Assembly (NCBI RefSeq): GCF_034353875.1
Contig: NZ_CP133784.1
Coordinates: 4,120,501 to 4,184,500 of the forward strand
Length of the DNA stretch: 64,000 nt
Direction: 5' to 3'
From: Pseudomonas sp. MH9.2
GTDB taxonomy: Bacteria > Pseudomonadota > Gammaproteobacteria > Pseudomonadales > Pseudomonadaceae
The stretch's first letter is position 1. Every line of letters begins with the position of its first letter. This document shows positions 12,371-22,316 of this stretch, piece after piece. The position numbers were made by a program, and so were the translations under genes. Under the pieces are notes generated by a model. The model did not search any database, had not been told where the DNA came from, and saw nothing but the letters and a program-made list of their open reading frames with translations.

Positions 12371-12843
12371 CCAAATATCCAATGACCATTCGGGGCGCTC
12401 GCGCCCTGGAAGAAGAACTGACTCACCTGACAAAGGTGATTCGCCCCAAGCTAAGCCAGGACATCGGTACTGCGCGTGAGCTGGGCGATCTCAAGGAAAA
12501 CGCTGAATACCACGCTGCTCGCGAGCAGCAGGGCATGGTGGAAGCACGGGTTCGTGATATTGAAGGCCGACTGCAGAACGCAGTGGTCATTGACGTGACG
12601 ACGATTGTGCACACCGGCAAGGTTATATTCGGCACGACTGTCGAGATCGCTAACGTCGAAACCGATGAACGCGTGAAATATCAGATCGTTGGTGAAGACG
12701 AAGCTGATATCAAGCAGGGCAAGCTTTCGGTCGGCTCACCCATCGCTCGTGCCTTGATTGCCAAGGAAGAGGGTGAAGTGGTGACAGTCAGAACGCCAAG
12801 TGGTGTGATCGAGTACGAGATTGTCGAAGTCAGCCATATCTAA
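12367..12843 (+). CDS. greA: Transcription elongation factor GreA
   Basis: The 158-residue factor rescues backtracked RNA polymerase by stimulating transcript cleavage. The N-terminal coiled coil carries the acidic tip segment ([18 protein letters not shown]) that reaches the active site. The C-terminal FKBP-like domain ends in [14 protein letters not shown] sequence. It overlaps carB by ATGA at 12367-12370. carA-(orf)-carB-greA is a known P. aeruginosa operon, and the arrangement is conserved here. Confidence 0.97.
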   Translation: MTKYPMTIRGARALEEELTHLTKVIRPKLSQDIGTARELGDLKENAEYHAAREQQGMVEARVRDIEGRLQNAVVIDVTTIVHTGKVIFGTTVEIANVETDERVKYQIVGEDEADIKQGKLSVGSPIARALIAKEEGEVVTVRTPSGVIEYEIVEVSHI

Positions 12844-13366
12844 CAGCTGTCGCCCGTATCGTGCGGGCGCAATTATCTGGCAGCTCGCCCAGACGTTATG
12901 GGTGGGCGGCTTGGTATTGCTGCATCTTGCGATGTTGACGGTGCTGGAGCAAACAGGTCTGGCGCCACTGCTGATTGATGAGGTTGCCAGTCTTTCAGGG
13001 ACGTTGCTGGTCGCGTTTGCAGGTTTTTGCGCGGTATTGCAGATGGTGGTGCTGATACAGACCGAGCGCCTGTCGAGTCTTTGGCTTGATGTGCGCGGGC
13101 AATTGCTGCTGATCGCGACGTTGGCTTCAGCGAGTTATTACGTGCTGTACCAATGGTTGCCAGATGCCGTGCGTTGGCAATTGTTGAGCTACCTGATGCT
13201 TGCGCTGTCCGGACTGCTGCTGGTTATCCAGCCTGTGCCGGGTGGAAGTGGCGGGCGCGCATTGCGCGCCCCTGACCGCCTGGTTATGCGTGGAAGCGGT
13301 GGACGTTGGACAACAGCTTGTTTACCTTGGCGTTCTTGCGATAAATCAACGCCATTTTACCGATGA
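12821..13366 (+). CDS. Small inner-membrane protein, DUF4149-like
   Basis: Four hydrophobic helices are visible at about residues 19-41, 56-80, 94-112 and 119-138, matching the four-helix DUF4149-like proteins found after greA in Pseudomonas. The function is unknown. The start is uncertain: in this frame the only convenient start is the TTG at 12821, inside the greA 3' end. After residue ~140 the sequence turns Gly/Arg-rich, and the last 27 codons or so are antisense to the 3' end of yhbY, so the tail may not be conserved. Confidence is good for a membrane protein and lower for both ends. Confidence 0.7.
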   Translation: MSKSAISNSCRPYRAGAIIWQLAQTLWVGGLVLLHLAMLTVLEQTGLAPLLIDEVASLSGTLLVAFAGFCAVLQMVVLIQTERLSSLWLDVRGQLLLIATLASASYYVLYQWLPDAVRWQLLSYLMLALSGLLLVIQPVPGGSGGRALRAPDRLVMRGSGGRWTTACLPWRSCDKSTPFYR

Positions 13367-13595
13367 CTTGCACCAAATCCGCTTTGCCGGCCTTGCACAA
13401 CGCTGCAACGGCCTCCAGGCGGCTTTCGCGGTCGAGGATGTTGAGTTTGATTTTAATCAGCTCGTGATCGCCCAATGCGCGTTCAAGTTCGGCTAACACA
13501 CCTTCAGTCAAACCTTTGTCAGCCACAATCAATACTGCTTTCAGATGATGGCCAATGGATTTGTACTGTTTCTTCTGCTCCTGAGTGAGCGGCAT
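13284..13595 (-). CDS. yhbY: CRM-domain ribosome-assembly RNA-binding protein YhbY
   Basis: The 103-residue protein is a single CRS1-YhbY (CRM) domain. It starts LTQEQKKQYKSIGHHLKAVLIV, has the characteristic GLTEGVLAELERALGDHELIKIK segment and ends with the [12 protein letters not shown] strand. Such proteins bind pre-50S ribosomal particles. It is divergent from rlmE, another 50S assembly factor, with about 100 bp between the starts. Its 3' end overlaps the tail of the upstream plus-strand membrane-protein gene by 83 bp. Confidence 0.95.
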   Translation of the reverse strand: MPLTQEQKKQYKSIGHHLKAVLIVADKGLTEGVLAELERALGDHELIKIKLNILDRESRLEAVAALCKAGKADLVQVIGKMALIYRKNAKVNKLLSNVHRFHA

Positions 13596-13699
13596 AATCT
13601 GACCTCTGCGTCTGATCTTGTAAAAAGCGGCGGCCAGTTTACCCGAGCGAGTCCGGGACCGCCCAGTTAATCACGACTCGTTTATTTTTGAGGTGCCCT

Positions 13700-14350
13700 G
13701 TGGCCCGTTCCAAAACAAGCCATAACTGGTTGAAAGAACATTTCGACGACCCTTACGTCAAAATGGCGCAAAAAGACGGGTATCGTTCGCGTGCCAGCTA
13801 CAAGCTCCTGGAGATCCAGGAAAAGGACCGGTTGATCCGCCCAGGCATGACCGTTATCGACCTTGGCGCCGCGCCAGGAGGCTGGTCGCAGGTTACCAGT
13901 CGTCTGATTGGTGGTCAGGGGCGTTTGATCGCCTCAGACATTCTCGAAATGGACAGCATCCCTGATGTGACCTTCATTCAGGGTGATTTCACGGAGGATG
14001 CGGTGCTGGCTCAAATCCTCGAGGCTGTCGGTAATACACAAGTAGACCTTGTGATTTCCGATATGGCCCCCAATATGAGTGGACTGGCTGCTGTTGACAT
14101 GCCACGCGCTATGTTTCTTTGCGAGCTGTCGCTTGATTTGGCGGGTCGTGTATTGCGTCCAGGTGGTGATTTTCTGGTCAAGATTTTCCAGGGCGATGGT
14201 TTCGACGCGTTCCATAAGTCGGTTCGCCAAGTGTTTGACAAGGTCCAGATGCGCAAACCGGCGGCTTCACGCGATCGGTCTCGCGAGCAGTATTTGCTGG
14301 GTCGAGGGTTTCGCGGCATCAAGGGCGCTGAAAGCGTTGAGCGGCTTTGA
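13700..14350 (+). CDS. rlmE: 23S rRNA 2'-O-methyltransferase RlmE (FtsJ/RrmJ)
   Basis: The 216-residue enzyme methylates U2552 of 23S rRNA using S-adenosylmethionine. The SAM-binding motif is [14 protein letters not shown], and the K-D-K-E type catalytic residues lie in [21 protein letters not shown] and FLVKIFQG. The start is the GTG at 13700, with GAGGT 6-7 nt upstream, which gives the family N terminus (V/M)ARSKTS. The frame extends four codons further to a TTG that lacks a site. The C terminus runs a few residues past the usual GRGFRG end. Confidence 0.96.
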   Translation: MARSKTSHNWLKEHFDDPYVKMAQKDGYRSRASYKLLEIQEKDRLIRPGMTVIDLGAAPGGWSQVTSRLIGGQGRLIASDILEMDSIPDVTFIQGDFTEDAVLAQILEAVGNTQVDLVISDMAPNMSGLAAVDMPRAMFLCELSLDLAGRVLRPGGDFLVKIFQGDGFDAFHKSVRQVFDKVQMRKPAASRDRSREQYLLGRGFRGIKGAESVERL

Positions 14351-14532
14351 TGTCGGCGATAGGTTTTATTAAATGGCCTTGCCAATGAAGCATAAACGAA
14401 CATGATGTAGTCAATGTTTCACAAAGGGTTACAGACGGCGCCTGCCACACCCGTAGGTAATGTAGTAAGTTAGGCCGGTGAATATCATGCGAGGCACGCT
14501 CCTGCGTGGGGCTTGCTTCAGAGGGTAGCTAA

Positions 14533-16446
14533 TTGAACGATATGGCAAAGAATTTGATCCTGTGGTTGATCATCGCCGCTGTCCTTGTGACAGTGATGAA
14601 CAACTTCTCCAGCCCAAACGAGCCGCAAACCCTCAACTATTCCGAGTTCATCCAGCAGGTTAAGGATGGCAAGGTCGAGAAGGTTGCCGTCGACGGTTAT
14701 GTCATCACCGGCAAGCGTGCCGATGGCGACTCTTTCAAAACTATTCGCCCGGCGATTCAGGACAATGGCCTGATCGGTGATCTGGTGGACAATCATGTAG
14801 TGATTGAAGGCAAGCAGCCTGAGCAGCAGAGCATATGGACTCAGCTTCTGGTCGCAAGCTTCCCGATCCTGGTGATCATCGCTGTCTTCATGTTTTTCAT
14901 GCGGCAGATGCAGGGTGGTGCCGGCGGTAAAGGCGGGCCGATGAGCTTTGGCAAGAGCAAGGCGCGGCTGCTGTCCGAGGATCAGGTCAAGACCACGCTG
15001 GGCGACGTTGCCGGTTGCGACGAAGCTAAAGAAGAAGTCGGCGAACTCGTTGAGTTTCTCCGTGATCCGGGCAAGTTCCAGCGTCTGGGCGGCCGGATCC
15101 CACGCGGTGTGCTGATGGTTGGCCCGCCAGGGACCGGTAAAACCCTGTTGGCCAAGGCCATTGCAGGTGAAGCCAAGGTACCGTTCTTCACTATTTCCGG
15201 TTCCGACTTTGTCGAGATGTTCGTGGGCGTTGGTGCAAGCCGCGTCCGGGACATGTTTGAACAAGCCAAGAAACATGCGCCGTGCATCATCTTCATCGAC
15301 GAAATCGATGCGGTCGGTCGCCATCGTGGTTCTGGCATGGGGGGTGGTCACGATGAACGTGAGCAGACTCTCAACCAGTTGCTGGTGGAGATGGATGGCT
15401 TCGAAATGAATGACGGCATCATCGTCATCGCCGCTACCAACCGTCCGGACGTACTCGACCCTGCGCTGCTGCGTCCAGGCCGTTTCGACCGTCAGGTGGT
15501 GGTTGGTCTGCCGGATATTCGTGGTCGCGAACAAATTCTGAAAGTCCATATGCGCAAAGTACCCATGGGTGAAGACGTCAACCCGGGCGTGATCGCTCGT
15601 GGTACGCCGGGCTTCTCCGGTGCTGACCTGGCTAACCTGGTCAACGAAGCTTCTCTGTTTGCCGCGCGTACCGGTAAACGTATCGTTGAGATGAAAGAGT
15701 TTGAGTTGGCCAAAGACAAGATCATGATGGGCGCCGAGCGCAAATCAATGGTCATGTCCGAGAAAGAGAAACGGAACACGGCTTATCACGAAGCGGGTCA
15801 CGCCATCGTGGGTCGCATGGTGCCTGAACATGATCCGGTCTATAAGGTGTCTATCATTCCGCGTGGTCGTGCGCTGGGTGTGACCATGTTCTTGCCTGAA
15901 GAAGATCGTTACAGCTTGTCCAAGCGTGCGCTGATCAGTCAGATCTGCTCGCTGTATGGCGGGCGAATCGCTGAAGAAATGACCTTGGGCTTCGACGGCG
16001 TGACCACTGGCGCTTCCAACGACATTATGCGTGCAAGTCAAATTGCCCGGAACATGGTGACCAAGTGGGGCTTGTCAGAAAAGCTCGGTCCGCTGATGTA
16101 TGCTGAAGATGAGGGTGAAATGTTCCTCGGTCGCGGCGGCGGCGGTCAGCACTCCAGCGTTTCTGCTGAAACGGCAAGGCTTATCGACTCTGAAGTTCGG
16201 AGTATCATTGATCAGTGCTACGGCAGCGCCAAGCATATCCTCACGGAGAATCGTGACAAACTTGATGCGATGGCCGATGCGCTGATGAAATATGAAACCA
16301 TCGATGCTGAACAGATCGATGACATCATGGCCGGTCGCGCTCCTCGCGAACCGCGTGATTGGGAAGGTGGCTCCGGTACTACTCCGGCCGCGCCTCTGGG
16401 CCCGCGTCCAGAAACCCCTATCGGCGGTCCGGCTGCTGAACTCTAA
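14533..16446 (+). CDS. ftsH: ATP-dependent zinc metalloprotease FtsH
   Basis: The 637-residue membrane AAA+ protease degrades misfolded membrane proteins and short-lived regulators such as sigma-32 and LpxC. TM1 ([15 protein letters not shown]) and TM2 (~residues 102-122) flank a periplasmic domain. Walker A is GPPGTGKT at 197-204, Walker B is [10 protein letters not shown], and the zinc motif HEAGH is at 419-423. The TTG at 14533 is chosen over the ATG three codons later because GAGGG lies 7-8 nt upstream of it. folP follows after 8 bp. Confidence 0.97.
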   Translation: MNDMAKNLILWLIIAAVLVTVMNNFSSPNEPQTLNYSEFIQQVKDGKVEKVAVDGYVITGKRADGDSFKTIRPAIQDNGLIGDLVDNHVVIEGKQPEQQSIWTQLLVASFPILVIIAVFMFFMRQMQGGAGGKGGPMSFGKSKARLLSEDQVKTTLGDVAGCDEAKEEVGELVEFLRDPGKFQRLGGRIPRGVLMVGPPGTGKTLLAKAIAGEAKVPFFTISGSDFVEMFVGVGASRVRDMFEQAKKHAPCIIFIDEIDAVGRHRGSGMGGGHDEREQTLNQLLVEMDGFEMNDGIIVIAATNRPDVLDPALLRPGRFDRQVVVGLPDIRGREQILKVHMRKVPMGEDVNPGVIARGTPGFSGADLANLVNEASLFAARTGKRIVEMKEFELAKDKIMMGAERKSMVMSEKEKRNTAYHEAGHAIVGRMVPEHDPVYKVSIIPRGRALGVTMFLPEEDRYSLSKRALISQICSLYGGRIAEEMTLGFDGVTTGASNDIMRASQIARNMVTKWGLSEKLGPLMYAEDEGEMFLGRGGGGQHSSVSAETARLIDSEVRSIIDQCYGSAKHILTENRDKLDAMADALMKYETIDAEQIDDIMAGRAPREPRDWEGGSGTTPAAPLGPRPETPIGGPAAEL

Positions 16447-16454
16447 GGTCTGAC

Positions 16455-17306
16455 ATGACTTCTGCGCTGTACCCAACCCGGTTGCCTTGCGGCAGCCGGG
16501 TTCTTGATTTGGCCCATACGCACGTGATGGGCATCCTGAATATCACGCCAGACTCTTTTTCGGACGGCGGCCGATTCAGTCAGCGCGAGGCGGCGTTGCG
16601 TCACGCCGAAGAGATGGTCGCTGCAGGTGCGACGTTGATCGATGTCGGTGGCGAGTCCACGCGGCCCGGTGCGCGCGCAGTTTCTCCTGTCGAAGAGCTT
16701 GAACGAATAGGTCCTGTCGTCGAGGCGCTAAGTCGCGAACTTGATGTGATTATTTCGGTCGATACTTCTACGCCAGCGGTCATTCGTGAGACGGCGCGCC
16801 TCGGTGCGGGCCTTATCAACGATGTGCGCTCTTTGCGTCGTGAGGGTGCTCTGGACGCTGCTGCGGCCACGGGTTTGCCTGTGTGTCTGATGCATATGCG
16901 CGGCGAGCCGGGCGATATGCAGGATAATCCGCAGTATGAGGATCTTGTGGGGGAGGTGTCCGCGTTTTTGCTCGAGCGGATGGAGCAGTGCGCGGCAGTC
17001 GGCATACCGCGTGAGCGGATTATTCTGGATCCGGGATTTGGCTTTGCTAAAAACCTTCAGCACAACCTGAGCCTGTTCAAGCATATGGAAGCCTTGCATG
17101 CGCTCGGCAGGCCGTTATTGGTAGGTGTGTCGCGCAAGAGCATGATTGGTCAGGTGCTTGGGCGTCCGGTTGCTGAGAGGCTTTCTGGTGGTCTGGCGTT
17201 GGCCGCCATGGCCATGATCAAGGGTGCACGCATTTTACGTGTGCACGATGTGGCCGAAACCGTCGACGTGGTGCGAATGATCGCTGCAGTCGAATCGGCT
17301 GAATAA
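16455..17306 (+). CDS. folP: Dihydropteroate synthase
   Basis: The 283-residue TIM-barrel enzyme condenses pterin pyrophosphate with p-aminobenzoate in folate synthesis and is the sulfonamide target. Signature segments are [35 protein letters not shown] and [10 protein letters not shown]. It lies 8 bp after ftsH and 16 bp before glmM, the usual order ftsH-folP-glmM. Confidence 0.97.
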   Translation: MTSALYPTRLPCGSRVLDLAHTHVMGILNITPDSFSDGGRFSQREAALRHAEEMVAAGATLIDVGGESTRPGARAVSPVEELERIGPVVEALSRELDVIISVDTSTPAVIRETARLGAGLINDVRSLRREGALDAAAATGLPVCLMHMRGEPGDMQDNPQYEDLVGEVSAFLLERMEQCAAVGIPRERIILDPGFGFAKNLQHNLSLFKHMEALHALGRPLLVGVSRKSMIGQVLGRPVAERLSGGLALAAMAMIKGARILRVHDVAETVDVVRMIAAVESAE

Positions 17307-17322
17307 GAATGAGGGAGCATCC

Positions 17323-18660
17323 ATGACTAGAAAATATTTCGGTACCGACGGCATTCGTGGCCGGGTCGGTCAATTTCCGATTACTCCGGATTTTATGCTC
17401 AAGCTTGGCTGGGCCGCAGGGATGGCGTTCCGTCGCTTGGGTGCTTGCCGGGTTCTTGTCGGTAAAGACACGCGCATTTCTGGCTACATGTTCGAGTCGG
17501 CGCTGGAGGCCGGTCTCTCGGCTGCTGGCGCTGACGTCATGCTGCTGGGGCCGATGCCTACTCCGGCCATCGCCTATCTGACCCGCACCTTTCATGCCGA
17601 AGCTGGCATTGTGATCAGTGCGTCGCACAATCCTCATCATGACAACGGCATCAAATTCTTCTCTGGTCAGGGCACCAAATTGCCTGACGAAGTGGAAATG
17701 ATGATCGAAGAGCTGCTTGATGCGCCGATGACGGTGGTTGAGTCCGATAAGCTGGGCAAGGTTTCGCGTATCAATGATGCCGCCGGGCGTTATATCGAAT
17801 TCTGTAAAAGCAGTGTTCCGAGCAGTACCGATTTTGCAGGTTTAAAGCTGGTCATCGATTGCGCTCACGGGGCCACTTACAAAGTCGCACCCAACGTTTT
17901 TCGTGAGTTGGGCGCTCAGGTGACAGTTTTGTCGGCTGAGCCTAACGGCTTGAACATCAATGATGACTGCGGGTCGACCCATATGGGCAACTTGCAGGCT
18001 GCTGTGCTGGCAGGGCATGCCGATCTGGGTATCGCCTTCGATGGCGATGGCGACCGGGTGCTGATGGTCGATCACACGGGTGCAATCGTCGATGGTGATG
18101 ATCTTTTGTTCATTATTGCGCGTGATTTGCATGAACGAGGCAAGCTGCAAGGCGGTGTCGTTGGCACGCTGATGAGTAATCTCGGGCTTGAGCTGGCATT
18201 TGCGGACTTAAAGATTCCGTTCGTGCGTGCGGGCGTTGGTGACCGTTATGTAGTTGCGGAGTTGCTTGAGCGTAACTGGCAGATCGGTGGTGAGAACTCC
18301 GGTCACATTATCTGCTTCCAGCACACCACGACCGGTGACGCTATCATTGCTGCGCTGCAGGTTCTGCTAGCACTACGTCGTCGCGACGAAAGCCTGGCGT
18401 TGGCGCGACAAGCGCTGCGCAAGTGTCCTCAGGTACTGCTTAATGTGCGCTTCGCAGGCGGTGTGGATCCGGTCCAGCATCCTGCCGTGAAAGAGGCTTG
18501 CGAGCGCGTTACTGTGGCTATGGGTGGCCGTGGGCGCGTGCTGTTACGCAAATCTGGCACTGAGCCATTGGTCCGTGTCATGGTCGAAGGTGACGACGAA
18601 ATCCTGGTTCGCGGTTACGCCGATGAGCTGGCAAAACTGGTAACTGAAGTTTGCGCCTGA
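17323..18660 (+). CDS. glmM: Phosphoglucosamine mutase
   Basis: The 445-residue enzyme converts glucosamine-6-phosphate to glucosamine-1-phosphate for peptidoglycan and LPS precursors. The phosphoserine loop is [12 protein letters not shown] with Ser101. The metal loop is DGDGDR, the sugar loop is GGENSGH, and the phosphate-binding loop [15 protein letters not shown] is near the C terminus. GGGAG precedes the ATG. The length is normal for the family. Confidence 0.97.
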   Translation: MTRKYFGTDGIRGRVGQFPITPDFMLKLGWAAGMAFRRLGACRVLVGKDTRISGYMFESALEAGLSAAGADVMLLGPMPTPAIAYLTRTFHAEAGIVISASHNPHHDNGIKFFSGQGTKLPDEVEMMIEELLDAPMTVVESDKLGKVSRINDAAGRYIEFCKSSVPSSTDFAGLKLVIDCAHGATYKVAPNVFRELGAQVTVLSAEPNGLNINDDCGSTHMGNLQAAVLAGHADLGIAFDGDGDRVLMVDHTGAIVDGDDLLFIIARDLHERGKLQGGVVGTLMSNLGLELAFADLKIPFVRAGVGDRYVVAELLERNWQIGGENSGHIICFQHTTTGDAIIAALQVLLALRRRDESLALARQALRKCPQVLLNVRFAGGVDPVQHPAVKEACERVTVAMGGRGRVLLRKSGTEPLVRVMVEGDDEILVRGYADELAKLVTEVCA

Positions 18661-18726
18661 TTTCGGCTTGCCAGTGTTGATGCGGTTGGGTAACATCTGC
18701 GCCCACTTTGACCGACGAGGTACAGC

Positions 18727-19482
18727 ATGCGTCGCCTAATGGTAGCTGGTAACTGGAAGATGCACGGTACCCGCGCCAGCGTCGCTGAGCTGATCAATGG
18801 CCTTCGTAATCAGGCCTTGCCGAGCGGTGTTGATGTAGCGGTGTTTCCGCCTTGTTTGTACATCAATCAGGTGATTGACGGCCTTGATGGCAAGTCGGTC
18901 GCCGTAGGTGCGCAGAATTCTGCGGTAGAGCCAGTGCAGGGTGCGTTGACCGGTGAGACTTCGCCGAGTCAGCTGGCTGATGCGGGCTGTACCCTGGTCC
19001 TGGTAGGGCACTCTGAGCGTCGTCAGATCATGGGCGAGCGCGACGATGTCCTTAATCGCAAGTTCGCGGCAGCTCAGGCGTGTGGTTTGACGCCGGTGTT
19101 GTGCGTAGGGGAGACCCTGGAGCAGCGCGAAGCGGGTAAGACGTTTGAAGTTGTCGCGCGTCAGCTTGGCAGCATCATCGAAGAGCTGGGCGTCGGTGCT
19201 TTTGTAAATGCAGTCATTGCTTACGAGCCTGTCTGGGCCATTGGTACCGGACTGACTGCATCGCCCCAACAGGCGCAGGAAGTGCACGCAGCCATTCGTG
19301 CGCAGTTGGCGGCAGAGAATGCTGAGGTTGCACAAGGTGTGCGGCTTCTTTATGGCGGCAGCGTGAAGGCGGCCAATGCGGCTGAACTGTTCGGCATGCC
19401 GGATATCGATGGGGGGCTCATTGGTGGAGCGTCCCTGAATGCAGATGAGTTCGGTGCGATTTGTCGCGCCGCGGGAAACTGA
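18727..19482 (+). CDS. tpiA: Triosephosphate isomerase
   Basis: The 251-residue TIM-barrel enzyme interconverts dihydroxyacetone phosphate and glyceraldehyde-3-phosphate. The N-terminal Asn-Lys pair is in VAGNWKMHG, the catalytic His is in LVGHSERRQ, and the catalytic Glu is in [11 protein letters not shown]. The phosphate loop [10 protein letters not shown] is intact. It follows glmM by 66 bp and precedes secG by 4 bp. Confidence 0.97.
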   Translation: MRRLMVAGNWKMHGTRASVAELINGLRNQALPSGVDVAVFPPCLYINQVIDGLDGKSVAVGAQNSAVEPVQGALTGETSPSQLADAGCTLVLVGHSERRQIMGERDDVLNRKFAAAQACGLTPVLCVGETLEQREAGKTFEVVARQLGSIIEELGVGAFVNAVIAYEPVWAIGTGLTASPQQAQEVHAAIRAQLAAENAEVAQGVRLLYGGSVKAANAAELFGMPDIDGGLIGGASLNADEFGAICRAAGN

Positions 19483-19486
19483 AAAA

Positions 19487-19870
19487 ATGCTGGAAACAGT
19501 CGTAGTCGTTTTTCATCTGTTGGGTGCGCTGGGCGTTGTCGCTCTGGTATTGCTGCAGCAGGGCAAGGGTGCGGACGCTGGTGCGTCTTTCGGTGCAGGT
19601 GCTTCAAATACTGTGTTCGGAAGCCAAGGTTCCTCTACCTTTCTTAGTAAGTTTACTGCTATACTTGCCGCCGGTTTCTTCATAACCAGCTTAGGGTTAG
19701 GTTACTTTGCTAAAGAGAAAGCTCATCAGCTGACTCAAGTAGGTTTGCCTGATCCAGCAGTATTGGAAGTACCGCAGAAAAAGCCGGCTACAGAAGATGT
19801 GCCGGTGCTCGAAGCGCAAAAGCCAGCGGCTAAACCTGCTGACGTACCTCAAGCGCCACAGCAAAAGTAA
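19487..19870 (+). CDS. secG: Preprotein translocase subunit SecG
   Basis: The 127-residue inner-membrane protein has two membrane helices ([38 protein letters not shown]) around the loop [17 protein letters not shown], the SecG signature. It stimulates SecYEG export. The C-terminal tail is Pro/Ala/Lys-rich and probably disordered. The ATG at 19487 lies 4 nt after the tpiA stop. An open frame extends upstream inside tpiA but lacks the family sequence. Confidence 0.96.
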   Translation: MLETVVVVFHLLGALGVVALVLLQQGKGADAGASFGAGASNTVFGSQGSSTFLSKFTAILAAGFFITSLGLGYFAKEKAHQLTQVGLPDPAVLEVPQKKPATEDVPVLEAQKPAAKPADVPQAPQQK

Positions 19871-19914
19871 CACCGGATCGGGCGGTTGATGTTGAACCGC
19901 TAAAGAGTTGTATT

Positions 19915-20000
19915 GCCGAGGTGGTGGAATTGGTAGACACGCAACCTTGAGGTGGTTGTGCCCATAGGGTGTAGGGGTTCGAGTCCCCTTCTCGGTACCA
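19915..20000 (+). tRNA. tRNA-Leu (anticodon GAG)
   Basis: An 86-nt class II tRNA with a long variable arm. The anticodon stem CAACC/GGTTG encloses the loop TTGAGGT (anticodon GAG). The T arm contains GGTTCGAGTCC and the encoded 3' end is ACCA. The acceptor stem GCCGAGG pairs with the 3' TCTCGGT. A terminator hairpin follows 12 nt later. Confidence 0.96.
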
Positions 20001-20011
20001 ATTATCAAGAT

Positions 20012-20035
20012 AGCCCGCAGTAGCGGGCTTTCTTG
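20012..20035 (+). terminator. Terminator after tRNA-Leu
   Basis: AGCCCGC (20012-20018), loop AGTA and GCGGGCT (20023-20029) are followed by TTCTTG. This is a short, strong stem with a modest T run, placed between the two tRNA genes. Confidence 0.75.
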
Positions 20036-20050
20036 TCGGTGGAGGTTCGA

Positions 20051-20079
20051 TTGACCCTGCGAGGGATCGGTCGTATACT
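20051..20079 (+). promoter_or_regulatory. Sigma-70 promoter of the initiator tRNA gene
   Basis: TTGACC (20051-20056), a 17-nt spacer and TATACT (20074-20079) form a near-consensus sigma-70 promoter. A GC-rich discriminator follows and the tRNA begins 17 nt downstream, as expected for a growth-rate-controlled stable RNA. Confidence 0.88.
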
Positions 20080-20095
20080 TCCGCCCCAGCTTTGT

Positions 20096-20172
<77 letters not shown>

Positions 20173-20182
20173 GTTTTAGCGG

Positions 20183-20204
20183 AGCCCCTTTTTAGGGGCT
20201 TTTT
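20183..20204 (+). terminator. Terminator after tRNA-fMet
   Basis: AGCCCCT (20183-20189), loop TTTT and AGGGGCT (20194-20200), followed by TTTT. This should separate the tRNA transcript from the rimP operon, though read-through is possible. Confidence 0.82.
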
Positions 20205-20301
20205 GTTAGCTGGACAGTCATAGCGCCGCTATTCAACGGCGTTTTCAGGGATGGGCGTTTCGCCCATTTTTTATTTGCATTGCATGCACGAGGGGGTTCA
20301 G

Positions 20302-20760
20302 GTGTCGAGCAAGCTAGAACAGTTGCAGGCCTTGGTGGCCCCGGTGGTCGTGGCCCTTGGCTATGAATGCTGGGGAATTGAGTTTTCGGCTCAAGGTCGC
20401 CATTCACTGTTGCGTATTTATATTGATAAAGAAGGCGGCGTTTTGGTGGATGACTGCGCCATAGTCAGCCGTCAGATCAGCGGTGTTCTGGACGTCGAAG
20501 ATCCAATCGCCGTTGAATACACCCTTGAAGTCTCTTCTCCTGGCATGGAGCGCCCACTGTTCACGCTTGAGCAGTTTGCTTTGCACGCCGGCGAACAAGT
20601 GAAGATAAAGCTGCGTTCGCCCTTCGATGGTCGTCGCAACTTTCAGGGCCTTCTCCGCGGGGTGGAGGAGCAAGACATCGTGGTGCAGGTAGAAGACCAC
20701 GAATACTTGTTGCCGATCGACTTGATCGACAAAGCCAACATTATCCCCAAGTTTGACTGA
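20302..20760 (+). CDS. rimP: Ribosome maturation factor RimP
   Basis: The 152-residue protein assists 30S subunit maturation. It begins [24 protein letters not shown] and contains the [20 protein letters not shown] and [14 protein letters not shown] segments typical of RimP, with the C-terminal SH3-like part near [16 protein letters not shown]. The start is the GTG at 20302, preceded by GAGGGGG. The longer open frame from 20251 is not supported. It heads the rimP-nusA-infB operon. Confidence 0.96.
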   Translation: MSSKLEQLQALVAPVVVALGYECWGIEFSAQGRHSLLRIYIDKEGGVLVDDCAIVSRQISGVLDVEDPIAVEYTLEVSSPGMERPLFTLEQFALHAGEQVKIKLRSPFDGRRNFQGLLRGVEEQDIVVQVEDHEYLLPIDLIDKANIIPKFD

Positions 20761-20807
20761 GACGCGGATCCCGCGGATCCAATGGCTTGCGAAAGGCGAG
20801 GCGTACG

Positions 20808-22289
20808 ATGAGCAAAGAAGTACTGCTGGTTGTTGAGTCGGTGTCCAATGAAAAGGGCGTACCGGCAGGTGTGATTTTCGAAGCGCTGGAGCTGGCTCTT
20901 GCCACTGCTACCAAAAAGCGTTTCGAAGATGAAGTTGAGCTGCGTGTGGAGATTAATCGCCAGACCGGTAACTACGAGACTTTCCGTCGCTGGACAGTGG
21001 TCGAAGACGAAGATCTGGACGATCCAGCACACGAACTGGCTGTCGATCAGGCCCAGGAAAAACAGCCTGGTGCCGTAGCCGGTGATGTTGTCGAAATTAA
21101 AATCGACTCTATCGAATTCGGTCGGATCGCTGCACAGACTGCCAAGCAAGTCATCGTGCAAAAAGTCCGCGAAGCCGAGCGTGCTCAAGTCGTTGATGCT
21201 TATCGTGAGCGTCTTGGCGAAATTATTTCTGGCACTGTTAAAAAGGTTACGCGTGACAATGTCATCGTCGACCTGGGTAACAATGCCGAAGCGTTGCTGG
21301 CGCGTGAAGACATTATTTCGCGGGAAACTTTCCGCGTGGGTGTCCGCGTTCGTGCACTGCTTAAAGAAATCCGCACCGAGAACCGTGGCCCTCAGCTGAT
21401 CCTGTCGCGTACTGCGCCAGAGATGCTGATTGAGCTGTTTCGGATTGAAGTGCCGGAAATCTCCGAAGGTCTCATCGAGGTGATGGCTGCCTCCCGTGAC
21501 CCGGGTTCGCGTGCAAAAATCGCTGTTCGCTCCAAGGACAAACGAATCGATCCGCAAGGCGCTTGTATTGGTATGCGTGGTTCGCGCGTTCAAGCTGTTT
21601 CCGGCGAGTTGGGCGGCGAGCGTGTGGACATCGTGCTGTGGGACGATAACCCGGCCCAGTTCGTCATCAACGCCATGTCACCGGCTGAAGTGGCGGCAAT
21701 TATCGTTGATGAAGATGCCCATGCAATGGACATCGCCGTTGGCGCAGACAATCTGGCTCAGGCCATTGGTCGCGGTGGTCAGAACGTGCGTCTGGCCAGC
21801 CAATTGACTGGCTGGACCCTGAACGTGATGACCGAATCGGACATCCAGGCTAAGCAGCAAGCAGAAACCGGTGACATCCTGCGCAACTTCATCGACGAGT
21901 TGGAAGTCGACGAAGATCTGGCACAGGTACTGGTTGATGAAGGCTTCACCAGTCTGGAAGAGATTGCCTACGTACCGTTGGAAGAAATGCTCAACATCGA
22001 TGGCTTTGACGAAGATACCGTCAACGAGCTTCGCGCTCGGGCCAAAGATCGTTTGTTGACTAAAGCCATCGCTACTGAGGAAAAGCTGGCAGACGCCCAT
22101 CCGGCCGAAGACCTGCTCTCGCTTGAGGGTATGGACAAGGATTTGGCGATGGAACTGGCGGTGCGCGGCGTAGTTACCCGCGAAGACCTGGCCGAGCAGT
22201 CTATTGACGACCTGCTCGACATCGACGGCATTGACGATATTCGTGCCGGCAAGTTGATCATGGCCGCCCGAGCCCATTGGTTCGAGTAA
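20808..22289 (+). CDS. nusA: Transcription termination/antitermination factor NusA
   Basis: The 493-residue RNA polymerase-binding factor has an N-terminal polymerase-binding domain ([19 protein letters not shown]), an S1 domain (around [16 protein letters not shown]), two KH domains ([25 protein letters not shown]) and two acidic C-terminal helical repeats. The start at 20808 has GCGAGGCG upstream. An earlier in-frame ATG at 20787 lacks the family sequence. infB follows 27 bp downstream. Confidence 0.97.
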   Translation: MSKEVLLVVESVSNEKGVPAGVIFEALELALATATKKRFEDEVELRVEINRQTGNYETFRRWTVVEDEDLDDPAHELAVDQAQEKQPGAVAGDVVEIKIDSIEFGRIAAQTAKQVIVQKVREAERAQVVDAYRERLGEIISGTVKKVTRDNVIVDLGNNAEALLAREDIISRETFRVGVRVRALLKEIRTENRGPQLILSRTAPEMLIELFRIEVPEISEGLIEVMAASRDPGSRAKIAVRSKDKRIDPQGACIGMRGSRVQAVSGELGGERVDIVLWDDNPAQFVINAMSPAEVAAIIVDEDAHAMDIAVGADNLAQAIGRGGQNVRLASQLTGWTLNVMTESDIQAKQQAETGDILRNFIDELEVDEDLAQVLVDEGFTSLEEIAYVPLEEMLNIDGFDEDTVNELRARAKDRLLTKAIATEEKLADAHPAEDLLSLEGMDKDLAMELAVRGVVTREDLAEQSIDDLLDIDGIDDIRAGKLIMAARAHWFE

Positions 22290-22316
22290 GTAGGCGCGGC
22301 CTGAGGAGAGAAGTGC

